Assembly (NCBI GenBank): GCA_008638375.1
Contig: CM018051.1
Location: forward strand, 13,508,369-13,572,368
Length of the DNA: 64,000 nt
Reading direction: 5' to 3'
From: Nyssa sinensis
Lineage: Eukaryota > Streptophyta > Magnoliopsida > Cornales > Nyssaceae
The notes under the pieces are model-generated. The model had not been told where the DNA came from and did no database searches. It saw only the letters and a list, made by a program, of their open reading frames with translations. A program made the translations under genes and the position numbers. Positions 48,973 through 60,734 of the stretch are shown piece by piece; the stretch's first letter is position 1; each line of letters starts with the position of its first letter.

Positions 48973-50119
48973 GTCTACGGGGGGGGTTCTTCGTCAAGGA
49001 GTCGTGAAAACGCCCTGGCCAAAGACCTGCGTGTAAGGTGGCCACCAAAAAGGCTGCACCGTAGTCAGTAATCTCGGTCAGCTCGGAATTAAATCGAGCA
49101 ATATAATCCCTGAGCGATTCTCCCTTCCGTTGCTTGATGGACAATAGAAATTCTGGCCCCTTTCTGAGTCTCCTGCTAGTTAAAAAGCGGTCGAGGAAAC
49201 GCCTACTGAGCTCATAGAAGTGAGGGACTGAGTTAGGAGGGAGGTTGTGGAACCATCGAAGGGTTGCGCCTTTAAGACTTGTGACGAATGTTCGGCACAG
49301 AAATGCGTCGGTGGCGCCATGAAGGGCCATCGTATGCTGATAATTGGAAAGATGATCACCAGGATCGTCTAACCCTTCATAAGGCGTGAACTTTGGAACA
49401 ATGAATTTTCGAGGACATTCCTCGGTCAAAATCGCTGTCGTAAAAGGAGTAGTGAACCTACCGAGAAGCCTTGCTATTTCATCCTGTCGAGGAGGTTGAT
49501 TTCCCTCTCGAGCATGGGCTGCCTGTCCCATGGAATCCGCCACTTCTTCCGATCTTATCGGTACTCTGGACGGAACAGAATGCTGAAATCCTGGCATACC
49601 GACCTCAAGTCCAGTAGGTTGAGGATTATTTTGACTAGGAATAACATGTTTTGATTGTCTTTGAAAGGAAGCCGATGCCGGCTGTAGCGGTGGTCCGGAT
49701 TGTACCAGATTAGCTCTTGAATTTGCGGGGCTAACAACACGGCCCCTGCTATAATTAAGGGTATTAGGATGAACATTTGGCATTCCTTCTGGAATGTCAT
49801 CTCGAACTAGAGCTACATCTGGTGGGTAAAAGGGACGAGCACTAGGACCGCCTTCTTCATATCGCCTTCCACCAGGGGGATGCAGGATTAGATTTCCATT
49901 TTCGGGAAATCCTGGGGGAGGAAGAACTGATGGATTTTGAGTTAAAGAAGCCAGGACTTGGGATATGGCCAAGAGTTGCGCTTGAGTCTGATCAGATTGT
50001 TTCTGCATCTGAGCTCGAATCTGATCAAGTTGTTGCTATACAGGATCGGAGGTTGCAACTTCCTCATCCTGAGCCAATGGTCGGTTTGATATTGGTGCCG
50101 AACGACGGTTGGAAGCCAT
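48935..50119 (-). pseudogene. Gypsy gag
   Basis: Starts at ATG 50119 (MASNRRSAPISNRPLAQDEE), hits TAG at 50036-50038, and resumes in the same frame (QIRAQMQKQSDQTQAQLLAI). The retrotransposon gag domain is at about 49050-49450: TFVTSLKGATLRWFHNLPPN, FLDRFLTSRRLRKGPEFLLS, IKQRKGESLRDYIARFNSEL. At the 8-base C run (48979-48986, G on the + strand) the reading must shift one frame to join MASLMERARKHINLEDTR. So there is one nonsense mutation and one homopolymer frameshift. Confidence 0.85.
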
Positions 50120-50170
50120 GACTACCAAAAACTTAAACGAAGAAAATGATTTGAAGAAGAATGATAAACT

Positions 50171-50190
50171 TTCCCACAGACGGCGCCAAA
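50171..50190 (-). other. Gypsy primer-binding site
   Basis: The - strand reads TTTGGCGCCGTCTGTGGGAA one base from the 5' LTR. This GGCGCCGTCTGTGGG form recurs in Tat-like plant Gypsy elements. The priming tRNA is not asserted. Confidence 0.75.
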
Positions 50191-50191
50191 C

Positions 50192-50795
50192 TGATGCTAT
50201 AGTTTTTGGCTCGTCAAGGACTTGACCGTCGCTGTGAATGAACCTGCGAAGAAATAAGATCAAAAGGCCATCGGGAAGGGCTCCGGTGGGTAGCCGCTCC
50301 GATGGTTAAATAAGATGAAGTAGAAAATATCACTTGATGTAATAATATCTTCCTTTTTGTTAAGAAAAATCCGATCCCTTGTACATACCTTTCTCAGTCT
50401 ATTTATCGGTTGATGGAACTTTATTTTTAATGCCATGCGGTGGATGCGATTTCATCATGATATCTTTATGTCACTGTTCGTCACTGAGTTTACAGCGATG
50501 TAGGGCTCGGACTTAATTTTTTCTTTAGGCAGAGCTAGACTTCGCCGCCTGTCAGGCGGCAGTAATTTCATCATGACGACCCACGTCATAGTAATTTTGT
50601 AAATGGTTGTCCCATCATTACGATGTCAGTCTTCCGATGTAAATTGGGAGCGACTTCGGTAGTCCTAAGAAGTAACGTAGATTATTGTTGAGTGTGCCGA
50701 GGTGATATAATCTCGGTATACGTATTTGACAAGTTTGTATAATTTAGGCTAGACACGTGTCAGGTCATGATTGAGAGTATATTTTTGGTACATCA
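50192..50795 (-). repeat. Gypsy 5' LTR
   Basis: 604 bases with the same termini as the 3' LTR, followed by the ACACC target duplication at 50796-50800. Confidence 0.92.
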
Positions 50796-50800
50796 ACACC

Positions 50801-51284
50801 AAAGTAAGAACACATCATATACCAATAAGAACACCAATCATAAAATATTGAAGATCAAACCATCCATGGTACCTATATTCCTTGACCAATGGATGAACCC
50901 AAAGCATAACATCTACCAAACCCCAACAGCCTAATAGCAGACGAGTAATTAAATTGCTTCTACATATATATGATAATTCACTTCTGAGTTCATCTTTACA
51001 TTAAAATTGTAGTTCGAATGTATATATATGAGTGCGTATATGAGTGCGTGTGCGTGCCATGAATTAGGATCTTTTTCATTACACTTTTCTTCTAATTTTA
51101 GAATTGAATGCATGACTGAACATATATGTGTTATTAAATAATTAAACAACAAATAATGTGAATGCAAAATAAAGGAAATGAGTAATGGCTTGACTTGAAA
51201 TGGGGTGTCATTTCTTTTTCTTTTTCTTTCTTTTTTTGTTGAAAGAAGCACAGACATGAAAATAAGTGGAGAATATAAGTGACC
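50801..51284. other. spacer on the right flank of the Gypsy insertion
   Basis: No NB-ARC, LRR or other domain. A short TATATA/GTGCGTGTGCGTG tract lies near 51020-51060. Confidence 0.5.
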
Positions 51285-51420
51285 ATCTCAGCTAGCCCAG
51301 TTGATTAAATAGGGTTTATTTCTATAAGTGGTCACACTACAGATGGAATTGAATCCCGTAATGGGAAGGTACATGTCATTACTGCCTAACTTGCTATAAT
51401 ATTTTACCCCCCTAAGCATT
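51285..51420 (+). mobile_element. SINE-like relic
   Basis: TCAGCTAGCCCAGTTGATTA (51288-51307) resembles an A box, and GGAATTGAATCCC (51345-51357) a B box. Confidence 0.4.
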
Positions 51421-51469
51421 TTTTTTTTCAAATTTTTAAATTTATGTAATTTTTTCGTTATTGCTCATA

Positions 51470-51760
51470 CTTATGCAGATTTTAAAAACGTATTTTGAAA
51501 AGATTCATTTGAAAACGTCTTATGAAAAGACGTTTTTTGACTTACTTTTTAAAAACTTAAAAGAATAATGAATTCTTGAACATTCAATAAAAGACGTTTT
51601 TTGAAATGACGTCGAAAAAAATTGGTTTAAAAACGTCTTTTCTTTTAAAATCTGGATGGATTTGGGTAATAACAACAAAAAAAAAAAGTTTAATGAATTT
51701 GAAAAATTTTTAAAAAAATCATGAGTTGGATAAAAAATTCTAACTTTGTTATGGTGTGAT
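51470..51760. repeat. short-hairpin repeat, second locus
   Basis: AAAACGTCTT (51512-51521) faces its inverse AAGACGTTTT (51527-51536) across five bases. A second pair (GAAAAGACG-type and AAAAACGTCTTTTC) spans about 51587-51640. CATGAGTTGGATAAAAAATT near 51719 parallels the text in the 37840-38655 repeat. Confidence 0.6.
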
Positions 51761-53149
51761 TCACCTTTATGGACTTTCATACAACTTTTTACACACGTGG
51801 AGGTTCCCATCCATGTAATGTAAGACTTTATATCAGATGGTAGTTGGGTTAGGGGTTTTATCAATGGTGGGACTTTTGGCTTTGGGACTTGAAAGGAAGA
51901 AGGAACAAATGTTTAATTCATTTTCCTTTGTGAAAAAAATACCTTTTGTTTTAAATAAATCTCATCTAAATTTTTATGTACAAGTACAATATCTATAAAG
52001 CAATTTAGTATAAGAAGCATAGGCTTGGTTATAATAGAGAATAGATAAGAACATAATGTTGAGGAGGTATAATGAGCTGGTCCACCAAAAATTAATAATC
52101 CTAATATTATATCAACAAAAAATACAAACATCACAACAATATAAATAAGATATCAAAATAATAAAATTATTAAATAAATATTTAAAATTTTTTCATTTAA
52201 TCATCAATATCTATAATCTAAAATAAATTTGTTGATTACTAGGTAATACACACACCACACACAAATATAACTTATAAATCTATCTCCCAAAAGAGAAGCA
52301 AGAATAAGATGAGTAAAAGAGGAAAAAAATAATAAAATAATAAAATAAAAAATTTATAGAAATGTGTCCTAACATATCCATAACATGTCCATGACGTGTT
52401 AAAATTCAAAAAAATAAAAAAATAAAACTCTTTTTTGGCGTGTCTAAAATGTGTCTGAGCTTGTTGTGTTCAAGCGTGTTAAAATCTGGTACATGTCCAA
52501 CATGAATATTTGAATCAAAATAAAGTATGCATACTTTATAAATTATAACTATTATGCATGAAGAATATTTTTTTACCATTTAATACTAGTATATAAAAAA
52601 ATTTGAAATTGTGCTTGATATAATATTAATATGGTATCTAAATATTTGAATTCATTGATCTTACCGCTTCAAATTCAAGGCATGGGATCCATCCCTTTTT
52701 TAGCATGTAATGCATTAAACATATGTGGTCCATATATTATTTTTTAATACGTGATGCATAAAATGTATTATAATTTAATACACAATACATACATAAATTA
52801 TACTATAATACATATATAAGAATAAGTGTTGTGCTTTCATACATACAATTTAATACTGCGATACACATAATGTATACTTTAAAACAAATGCTTTAATAAA
52901 TATACACAAATACGTTATATAAAAATCTATACACATAATAACGTATACAAAATAAATTAAAAAAAACCACATTAATTCAAATTAACACCATAATAATGCA
53001 TAAATTCTTAAATCTAGAGTAATCAAACATAAAACACAACCTATGATAATAAAAAAAGAGCTAAGATATTCACGTAATCAAGTTTATCCAAAAAAATAAA
53101 ACAATCACATAAATACAATATAATACACATTTGAGCGTTTTGGAGCTTA
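51761..53149. other. AT-rich spacer
   Basis: Low complexity. 52720-52940 contains many ATACACAATACAT-like words. No gene seen. Confidence 0.5.
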
Positions 53150-53470
53150 CCACGAGAGCCATTTTTAATATTTTCCGAACCTACAAACTTTTCTATTTAT
53201 TTATCATACCCATATTGTTTTTAGAAGCATCGTTTGAAGAGAGGCCTATTAAAACATCTTTTGAAGAGTTTCTTAATTTTTGTTAAGTCTCGTGGGTCGG
53301 ATTAAGTTCATTACAGAGTCGTCTTTTGAATAGACACGTATAAAGGTACAATTTTTTTTCTTTCGAAAGCATCTCTTGAAGATGTGCCTTAAAAAATTAT
53401 ATGGGTTTGGAAATTAAGTAGAGAAGGAAGTGAACCGAGAAATATTAAAAAAAATAACCCTCCCATAGTA
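53150..53470. repeat. short-hairpin repeat, third locus
   Basis: Repeated short inverted pairs around TTGAA: GTCGTCTTTTGAATAGAC and GCATCTCTTGAAGATGTG, with TTATTTATCATACCCATATT and ATGGGTTTGGAAATTAAGTA as in the other two loci. Confidence 0.5.
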
Positions 53471-53786
53471 CGGTTAAAAACTCGCACATTTGTATAACAA
53501 TACAAATGAAACAAAATATATACACCATGTTATCTAAGTTTATCACAAAAAAAAAAAAAAAAAGAGAGGGAAAGGCACTCACTTGCTGTTAACATTGACT
53601 ATTTGTGTGGGAGCCATGTGGTGGCCGGCCGTGGTTGCAACCGGAGGAGAGGGAGGGAGAGGCAGAAAGTGAGTGGGGAAGGTAGAGTTTGGGGTTACTC
53701 CATTTACTTATAATAATTTTGAGCATAATTTATATGCTAAGCCTCATAAATTAGCTCATATAAAATAAGACTCAAATACTTTGAAA

Positions 53787-53812
53787 GTGTTTGTGTGTGT
53801 GTGTGTGTGTGT

Positions 53813-53861
<49 letters not shown>
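53787..53861. repeat. (GT)n-(CT)n-(AT)n compound microsatellite
   Basis: Three perfect dinucleotide runs in succession, the longest simple repeat in the window. Confidence 0.95.
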
Positions 53862-56160
53862 CTTAATTGATTTTCTAATAATTAATATTCAATAACTTAA
53901 TAATCTCTTTTCTTTTTTTGGGGTTGGTAACTTTATAATATCTAAAGATTAAATTTTTTTTTAGGAATCAACTTCATTTCATGATAAATAACTAATAATT
54001 TGATTACTTAATGATTAATAATTTTTGAGAAAATATCTTTGTACTATTAATTATTCATATATAGTATATATATAAATAAATAAATTATTAGTAACATTAA
54101 TTTTTTAGTAATAAAAAAGAAGATTAAGAGTTTTCTTACAACTTAGATTAGATGTGATACACATTTTTTTTTTATGAAAAGAGTTCAACACTCTTGAAAA
54201 TATGTATGCATGTGTAATTTTTTTGCTGAAAAAATTATACTTTTGAGAATTTTTTTTGTTATTTAAAATAAAAGAAAAAAATAATAATTAAAAATTCTAT
54301 TAATTAATAAATATGAGTCTTCTAGGATTATTAATTATTATAGGGTCAACTATATAAAATATTTAGTGTTTATACAAGAATATAACTATTTTCTAACATG
54401 GTTTCAACATAAACAAATATATTTTTGACATCATTATAGATATTGTGTTTGAAAAATTTCTTGATTAGGATTTTGTAATGAATTTGGAGGTTTACATAGG
54501 TTAGATTAAGTTGCTTTGTTGCATTTATGTGGAAAAAGTTTGAAGAGTTTATTATATGGAGTTCATTTTTTCCTAATTCATTTTCTATTGTAACCTACGC
54601 GGTGCCTCCTTTGTCTTCTAGAGATAGGTTTTAATTTCCCTTCTTGTTAATGCGTTTCTTGTTTGAAAAAATGATTTATTAATAAAATTCTTATACCTGA
54701 TTCCTATACAGAATAATTGTTCAATTTTTTTGTATAAGAACTCTGTTTATATAACCTAATCTTATTGTTAGAGAGAGAGAGAGGGTATTGTAACCTTTTT
54801 ATTTTTGCTTAACATAAAAAAGTAACAAGTGAACACATGTTCGAAAAAATCCTTTCAGAAGTAATTTTTTTTTTTTGATACAACGATGTATGGGGAGGGG
54901 GGAGGGATCAAACTTAAGCCTATTGCGTGGGGAGTGGGCTTTTGCACCACTTAAATAGTACGTTAGTTCTACTTTTCAGAAGTTATTTTGCTCTTAAGAT
55001 TATATTTTCTGGGTTAAGCGGCTGGTGGCTTAGGGCTTATCCTACAGTTACTAGAGAACGTTAATATCCTAGCAATCTTAGTGTTAGTACACATGTTCTA
55101 AAACATAGAATATTTACATTCCAAAATACTAAATTCGGTTATATAAGAAATTTCTCTGTACTTCTTTCCTTAATTTTTGTTTAAAGAGAAGAATAATAAA
55201 AAAAATTAATATAAATCAAGAAATCAATATAAATAGGTATATTTAGTTCACTATTTTTACATGTTTCATTTTAATATATAAATTTTTATAATTATATGGG
55301 TAACTTGTGCACTTCAATGATATTAGCTCTCACTAGAACACTCTTACAATTAAACATAATATTACACCTATGTCTTTGCATAAGCTTATTCCATATTGTA
55401 CCACATTTAGAGTGGGTAGCGAGTTGAGTTTCAATTCTCATTCTGTGTAGCATAAAGATCCATATTCTAGGTAACATGGTTTTACCCACTTTTTGTTTTA
55501 TTTAGTTTAGCACCCTTTGTACCGACCTACAAATCTCTCCTCTTACCTTAATAGTGCTTAGTTCAACAGGGAGACTACAACTAATGAGTGAAAATAAGAA
55601 TAAACCCCTATATTGATTATTTGTAACCATACAATGCAAATCCCAACCCATAAATTGTTGCTAATAATGGGCTCACAGATAGTAGGAAACACAATCCAGT
55701 ATAATTAGAAGTGTACCAACTTCAATGAACTCTATAGATCATAACCAATCATTGAGCTTTTCTAGTCTATTCTCAACTAAGTTAATTTCCAATTAATTTG
55801 ATTTTCACAAATATAAAACATAGTGAGTTATATTTGGTCACACCAGGAAAAAATTCTTACATCCCTCTCATGATCCTTAAGTACATCTATCCTATCATGA
55901 TGTAAAATGACCCTATAATCTTGGCTAATTTATACATAGAAAAAACTAACATAAAGTAAAGTGCCCCCATAATCACACCAAATTTATGCCCACAAAAAAT
56001 GAAGGGAATTTTTCACAACCTGATGACTACATCCACCAATTTTCTCTTACACATGAAATCCACATATGTAAGAGACGACGTTATGAAAGCAACCTTTTGC
56101 TCTCAAAATAACAACTCTTAAATGAGAACTAGATGCATTTGCATCTTGTCAAAATGATGA
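53862..56160. other. AT-rich spacer, no gene recognised
   Basis: 54880-54960 has GGAGGGATCAAACTTAAGCC, typical of transposon or SINE debris. The rest shows no domain on either strand. Confidence 0.5.
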
Positions 56161-56164
56161 CAGT

Positions 56165-56245
56165 ACCACCAAAGCCATTGTAGCGTAGTAGTTTAAGCAT
56201 ATCACTTAATAAGAATGGGGGTTGGAATTAGGGGTTTTCTTCTAA
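56165..56245 (+). mobile_element. possible SINE head
   Basis: TGTAGCGTAGTAGTTTAAGC (A-box-like) and GGGTTGGAATTAG (B-box-like) about 40 bases apart. Weak. Confidence 0.3.
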
Positions 56246-56567
56246 AGATTCATAATTGAAAGAAAAAAAAAAGTGACTATACCTTGATAATGTGATGTTG
56301 GACGTTAATGCAGCTATTTACAAATAACCATGGAAAAGAAAATCCCTAAATAAGGAAAAAACATTTGCATGCGATCGAGGTTATGTTAGTGTTCCAAAAA
56401 AGATAAAAAAAAAAAAGAAGACGAAGATACATTAGCAATTGGTAAGAAAGGATAAATTTTCAGTAGAGTGGGTTATGGAATTTAGAGATCAATAGAAGCT
56501 TACCATTACAAAATAATAGACCACTATAAAAATATGATGATTAACTGAAAGAAGATTCATTGCGCTT

Positions 56568-56589
56568 TTTTTTTAGGGGGGGGGGGGGT
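56568..56589. repeat. poly(T)-poly(G) tract
   Basis: TTTTTTTTTAGGGGGGGGGG followed by more G; like the tracts in the PPR introns. Confidence 0.8.
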
Positions 56590-56676
56590 TGTATTTTTTA
56601 CTTGTAGGGTTTTCCATTGAAATAAATGGAATGAAATTTCATTGATTTTCTTTTTCTTGTCATGTATGGTATATAT

Positions 56677-57135
56677 TGATGTTACTCCTTTTTTATTAGA
56701 AGGGCTTCCTGTCCTTTTCTACTTGTCAAGAACTTTAGATCAAAGAGTTACCGAGAAGGCTCCGGTGGTAGCCGTTCCGATGATAAAGTCAATAAATAGA
56801 AAGAGATTAAAATTTTAAAAAAAGAATTAAATATAAATTAAAAGCGTACCTTATGGTCTAATTTATAGATTATAGATCTCCTAAGTTGAGTAGGTTAGGA
56901 GTCATAAAAGTAGGAATTTGAAGATATCCGAAGATAGTAGTTGTCATTTTGAACTCTGTTTCCTTATTCTGAAGTCGGTAAGATATGAAAGGCAGTGTTA
57001 TGTTTTGAACTATATACCTCTGAACCCCTCGTGCCTGCTTGATCTGGATAAAATAATCATTCTTGATCTATACCGTAAAGAGCTCTGTATCCACACGTGT
57101 CATGCGTTGAATATATGTCACTTTATGGTATATCA
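56677..57135 (-). repeat. diverged Tat-like LTR
   Basis: Begins TGATGTTACTCC. Contains GGCTCCGGTGGTAGCCGTTC, matching CTCCGGTGGGTAGCCGCTCC in the complete element, and CACGTGTCATGCG near 57101. Ends GGTATATCA before the pyrimidine run. The left boundary is tentative. Confidence 0.55.
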
Positions 57136-57598
57136 ACTACTCTCTCCCTCCCTCCCTCCCCCCCCCCTAAGCATTAACTCTGGGGCAAGATCAGAGTTGA
57201 GGTTAGGGTTTCTGTGGTGTTACATGTGTAATAGTTATAAATGCGCCGCTCCGTATTCCGAAGAGATAGCCGTTGATGCGACATTCATTGCGTTAGTTGT
57301 CGGTTGGAATTAAGAGGCCATCATTTCTCTAATTGTCACAGTGGTTCGGAAATGAGGGCCTCCTATGTGACACCTGTTAGATCTTTATAAAAAATGGGAG
57401 GAGCACACTGATTCCCCTCCTTTCAACACTTTCTGTATCTTAAGAATTATCACACTACAAGAGAGAACTTCGAGTGAGGCGAACTCCAGCGTCCTAAGAA
57501 GATCAACTCCGACAATCTCTATGGTCAGGTTCGGTTTTGAATACTTTTCCCAGTTTTTCATATCTTCTTCCGTTCTTCTTCACTTTCTTATTTAGACC

Positions 57599-59300
57599 AT
57601 GTCAGCCTCCGATGCTCAGTCAAGTACTGGCCATGAAACAGAAGAGTCTTTGGGGATATATGACTAGACAGAAGTTAACCTTGTAGCTGGTAGCCCATCA
57701 AAAAATGCAGGAAATAGGATTGTCAGTAACCCAACCCCCGGTTTGGAAGTTAGGATAGTATAGCCTTCATAGAACCTAGGAACATTAGTGAGGAGACCTT
57801 GGGTAAATCCAACAAAAGGGAGGAAAGAGAAAAAGCCATGACTCAGAGCATGATAGATGCTCTGAGGGCTACTTTTGACCTCTTTGAAAACATGTCTTGT
57901 AGGGTATCGAGTCCCATAGATCGCCCCTCTAGCACTCAACAAGGTGAGATCTGTGCTTACCTTGAATGGTTCGAGATAGGGGTTAGGTTTCCCTTCCATC
58001 CTTTTATTAGGGAATTTTTTAATTGGTTTAACATCTACCCTCCCGATCTGAACATAAATAGCTGGAGGCATTTACTTAGATTTATAGTTTTAGGAAATTT
58101 GAACAATGTTGAGGTAGATTTTCCATTAATTACGAGCAATATAGACAGGAAATACTTGAAGTCAGAAGTCATGTTTTATATGTATTCGACAAAGGGTTCA
58201 GACCTCTCTCCTCTGTATCCACTTCTAACAAGACTTGGAAGAAGTGGTACTTCTTCGTAAAAAGAGGCTGGGAGTTCAAGGATTTCGAAAGCCAAGTTTC
58301 AACCTTCCCACGGAAGATTAGGATTAAGGGTGAGGTCCTTTTTTGTTCTGCATTCTTTGGGCTTTCTCATTCTGTTTATTATTTTCTTTTTGAGCCTAAT
58401 CATGTGCTTCTGTGCAGATAAGAGAGCTTGGAAAAGATAGATCTTCACCGTCGATCTTTAACAGAAATACAAGAGGCTCCTTCAGACCAACAACCATTCT
58501 CACGATGCCATTTTTTGCCTTAAAAGTCTTATGGAGGCTGGTTTGGTGTGAGACCGGATCGAGAGTTTGAAGAAATCACTAGTAACTAGATGGGTGCCAA
58601 GGAAGAAGAAGAAGGTTGGGGAAAGTTCTTCCCCTACCAAGCCTCCCCTTTAAGTGAAAAGAATGAGGTTGATCTCTAACTCCCCCGAGAGAACCTTCTC
58701 GGAGGATTTGGGGATTTTCCCTTTTCAGGAAGCTTTTTTACCCCCGGTGCCCTTTGCTCTAAAGAAAAAAATGGGGAAGGGAAAATCCATTCCTGCTTCC
58801 TTAGAGTCTGATGATTCTGGCGTGACAACCGTGAAGAAGGCATATTAGGACTCTTGGGCAACGAGTCCAAGCAAGTTCAAAGGGCTGAGGCCTCAGAAGA
58901 TTGCCAAAGATCTAATGGCCTTTCACATGAGAGTAAGTTCTATATTACTTTTTCCTATTTTTAATTTCCTAGTTCTATAGTTTGCATGTAACCTATTCTA
59001 ACCTGATTGTGTTGCTTGTTTTGTCTAGGTTATGCAAGGCTTGGCAACCATCATGGACTTCTCCAAGGATCCCGAGTAGATTGACGCCCTTCAATCTAAA
59101 CTTGATGAGGCCAGGTTTCAGCTGGAAACTGCGCAGTCCTCTGTGGCGGCAGCCGAGGAAAAACTAAAGGAGGCTGCCAATTCCTACTACACTCTAGAGT
59201 TTGAGAGGGATGCCCTAACTACCAAACTGGAAAACCTCAAAAAGAGGTTTGCAGACTTTCAGGCTACTTCTATTCAAAAGGTTCAGGATATCGCTTTGTC
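57599..59300 (+). pseudogene. second copy of the antisense ORF (Transposase_28-like), decayed
   Basis: Homologous ATG at 57599 (MSASDAQSSTGHETEES), with TAG soon after. The main block, 57799-58260, has REEREKAMTQSMIDALRATF, YLEWFEIGVRFPFHPFIREF, FNWFNIYPPDLNINSWRHLL and RFIVLGNLNNVEVDFPLITS. Putative introns 58330-58417 (GTGAGG...GTGCAG) and 58933-59028 (GTAAGT...GTCTAG) fall where the first copy has its introns, both resuming with the same text (G|AT AAR then WKR). The last part, from about 59080, is a coiled coil (LQSKLDEARFQLETAQSSVA), then lost near 59300. Confidence 0.75.
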
Positions 59301-59437
59301 AACTTTTATTTTTTATTTTATTGTAAAAAAAAGTCATGTATGGTTCACATGATATACAATGAATAATATTTAATCCTTCCATATGGATATATAATCCTTC
59401 CATGTGGTCCACGTTAGGAGAAAGAAATAAAAAATCC

Positions 59438-59632
59438 AAGAGTTTGGCCGAGTGGGTGTGAAAACACAACAAAAGGCTTGCCCCATAAGGTCACAAGTTT
59501 GACTATTATAAAAGTCAAACATTCCAAACCTTGGGGCCACTAAAGGTTTGTCCGGCTATTAATTTCAAGGCCCCAAAATTAGTCGAGGTACGCGCAAACT
59601 GGTCTGGACACTTGGTTATCAAAAAATATAAT
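59438..59632 (+). mobile_element. tRNA-derived SINE
   Basis: Head AGTTTGGCCGAGTGG (59441-59455, A box), GGTCACAAGTTTGAC (B box, about 59490-59504), tail with TTAGTCGAGGTACGCGCAAA and GGACACTTGGTTATCAAAAA. The tail form (GTCGAGGTRCGCGCAA...GGTTATCAAAAA) is typical of a widespread plant SINE group. Confidence 0.7.
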
Positions 59633-59639
59633 AATCAAA

Positions 59640-60720
59640 AGTGGTATGTGAAAGAGAATGTGGGAGATTGGTTCCCCTTATGCTTAAAAAGAAAAAAGAA
59701 ATTAAGAGAGAAAAGAAAATGGGTGGTGATTACAACCCTTCTTAGGGAATGTGAAGAAGTGGCAATATAAGGATTGGAGACACGAGACACTTGGCAACTT
59801 TCCAAGCCTCCATAAAAGACGTGAAAATATTGAGGAGTGTCCTTGGAAGTTAGAACTAAGCGTATACAAGATGAAGTCTCATGTTATATGTTTTTTGCTA
59901 ATGATATTCTCTAAATTGATCAAAATAAAAGATGAATAAATGTTAAATTAGAAGTTTGGACATAAAATTTAGAACCAAAAGAGTACAAGATAAATAGGAT
60001 GAAAACTTGATATCTTGAGTGTGACTCTAGTAAAACTAGAAATACAAATGAAGTTGTAGTGGATATTGAAAATCAATAGTTAATAAAAGTAGTAAATTTT
60101 GTTATCTAGGTTCACTTATTCATTTGTTGGGAGAAATTGGAAATGATGTTACTCATATATTTCAAGTAGCATAGGTTAAGTTAAGAATTATGTCTAGCAT
60201 ATTATGTGATCGACACATACCTATACAAAATTTAAGAAAAAGAAGGAATAGTGGTCTATGAAAGAGAATGTAAGAGAGTGGTCCCTATATGCCTAAAGAG
60301 AGAAAATAAATTAAGTGGGACGGTTATTTCAACCCCTCTTAGGGAATGTGAAGGAGTGGCAATATAAGGATGAGAAGCACGACACACTTGGAAACTTTCC
60401 AAGCCTCCACGAAAGATATGAAAATATTAAAGAGTGTTTTTGGAAGTTAGAAGTAAACATATACAAGATGATATCTCGTGATGTATGCTTTTTGCTAGTG
60501 ATATTATTCTAATTGATGAAAATAAAATATGGATAAATGTTAAATTAGAGGTTTAGAGAAAAACTTTAAAATTAAAAGAGTTTAAGATAAGTACAATGAA
60601 AATTTTATATCTTGAGTATGACTTTAGTAAAACTAGATATACATATTAAGATATGAAGATAAAAAATCAAGCCACCTTAAATATGTAAACCAATATTAAT
60701 GAGATTTTGTATATATTCTA
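59640..60720 (+). pseudogene. RTE-type LINE relic, partly duplicated in tandem
   Basis: Broken frames recall the RTE reverse transcriptase tail: WKLELSVYKMKSHVICFLLM, then KLEVW...NLEPKEYKINRMKT and YLECDSSKTRNTN (family form LE..GF.ISR.KTEYL.C). Copy 1 is 59640-60240; copy 2, 60246-60720, repeats its first part (GAATGTGAAGGAGTGGCAAT, TTTCCAAGCCTCCACGAAAG). No intact frame remains. Confidence 0.6.
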
Positions 60721-60734
60721 GATTTGTGTATAAG

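Larger units (their letters stand above)
40518..50795 (-). mobile_element. full-length Ty3/Gypsy Tat-lineage-like LTR retrotransposon
   Basis: Both LTRs are 604 bases, begin TGATGC and end TACATCA, and are flanked by the 5-base target duplication ACACC (40513-40517 and 50796-50800). Element orientation is right to left: 5' LTR, PBS, gag, protease, RT, RNase H, second (archaeal-type) RNase H, integrase, then an ORF on the opposite strand, a purine tract and the 3' LTR. The second RNase H and the antisense ORF between pol and the 3' LTR point to the Tat lineage. Coding regions contain stops and frameshifts, so this copy is not autonomous. Confidence 0.93.
56677..59330 (-). mobile_element. older Tat-like Gypsy remnant: 3' LTR plus antisense ORF
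   Basis: Same layout as the left end of the 40518-50795 element: LTR-like segment, pyrimidine run (PPT on the - strand, about 57140-57170), then a + strand ORF with the Transposase_28-like domain and coiled coil. gag-pol and the other LTR are absent; sequence changes character near 59300. Confidence 0.7.

Noticed and set aside
50801..56160. Search for NB-ARC (P-loop GxGGxGKTT, Kinase-2, GLPL) or LRR exons completing the TIR gene
   Set aside because: None seen on either strand here, nor up to 64000.
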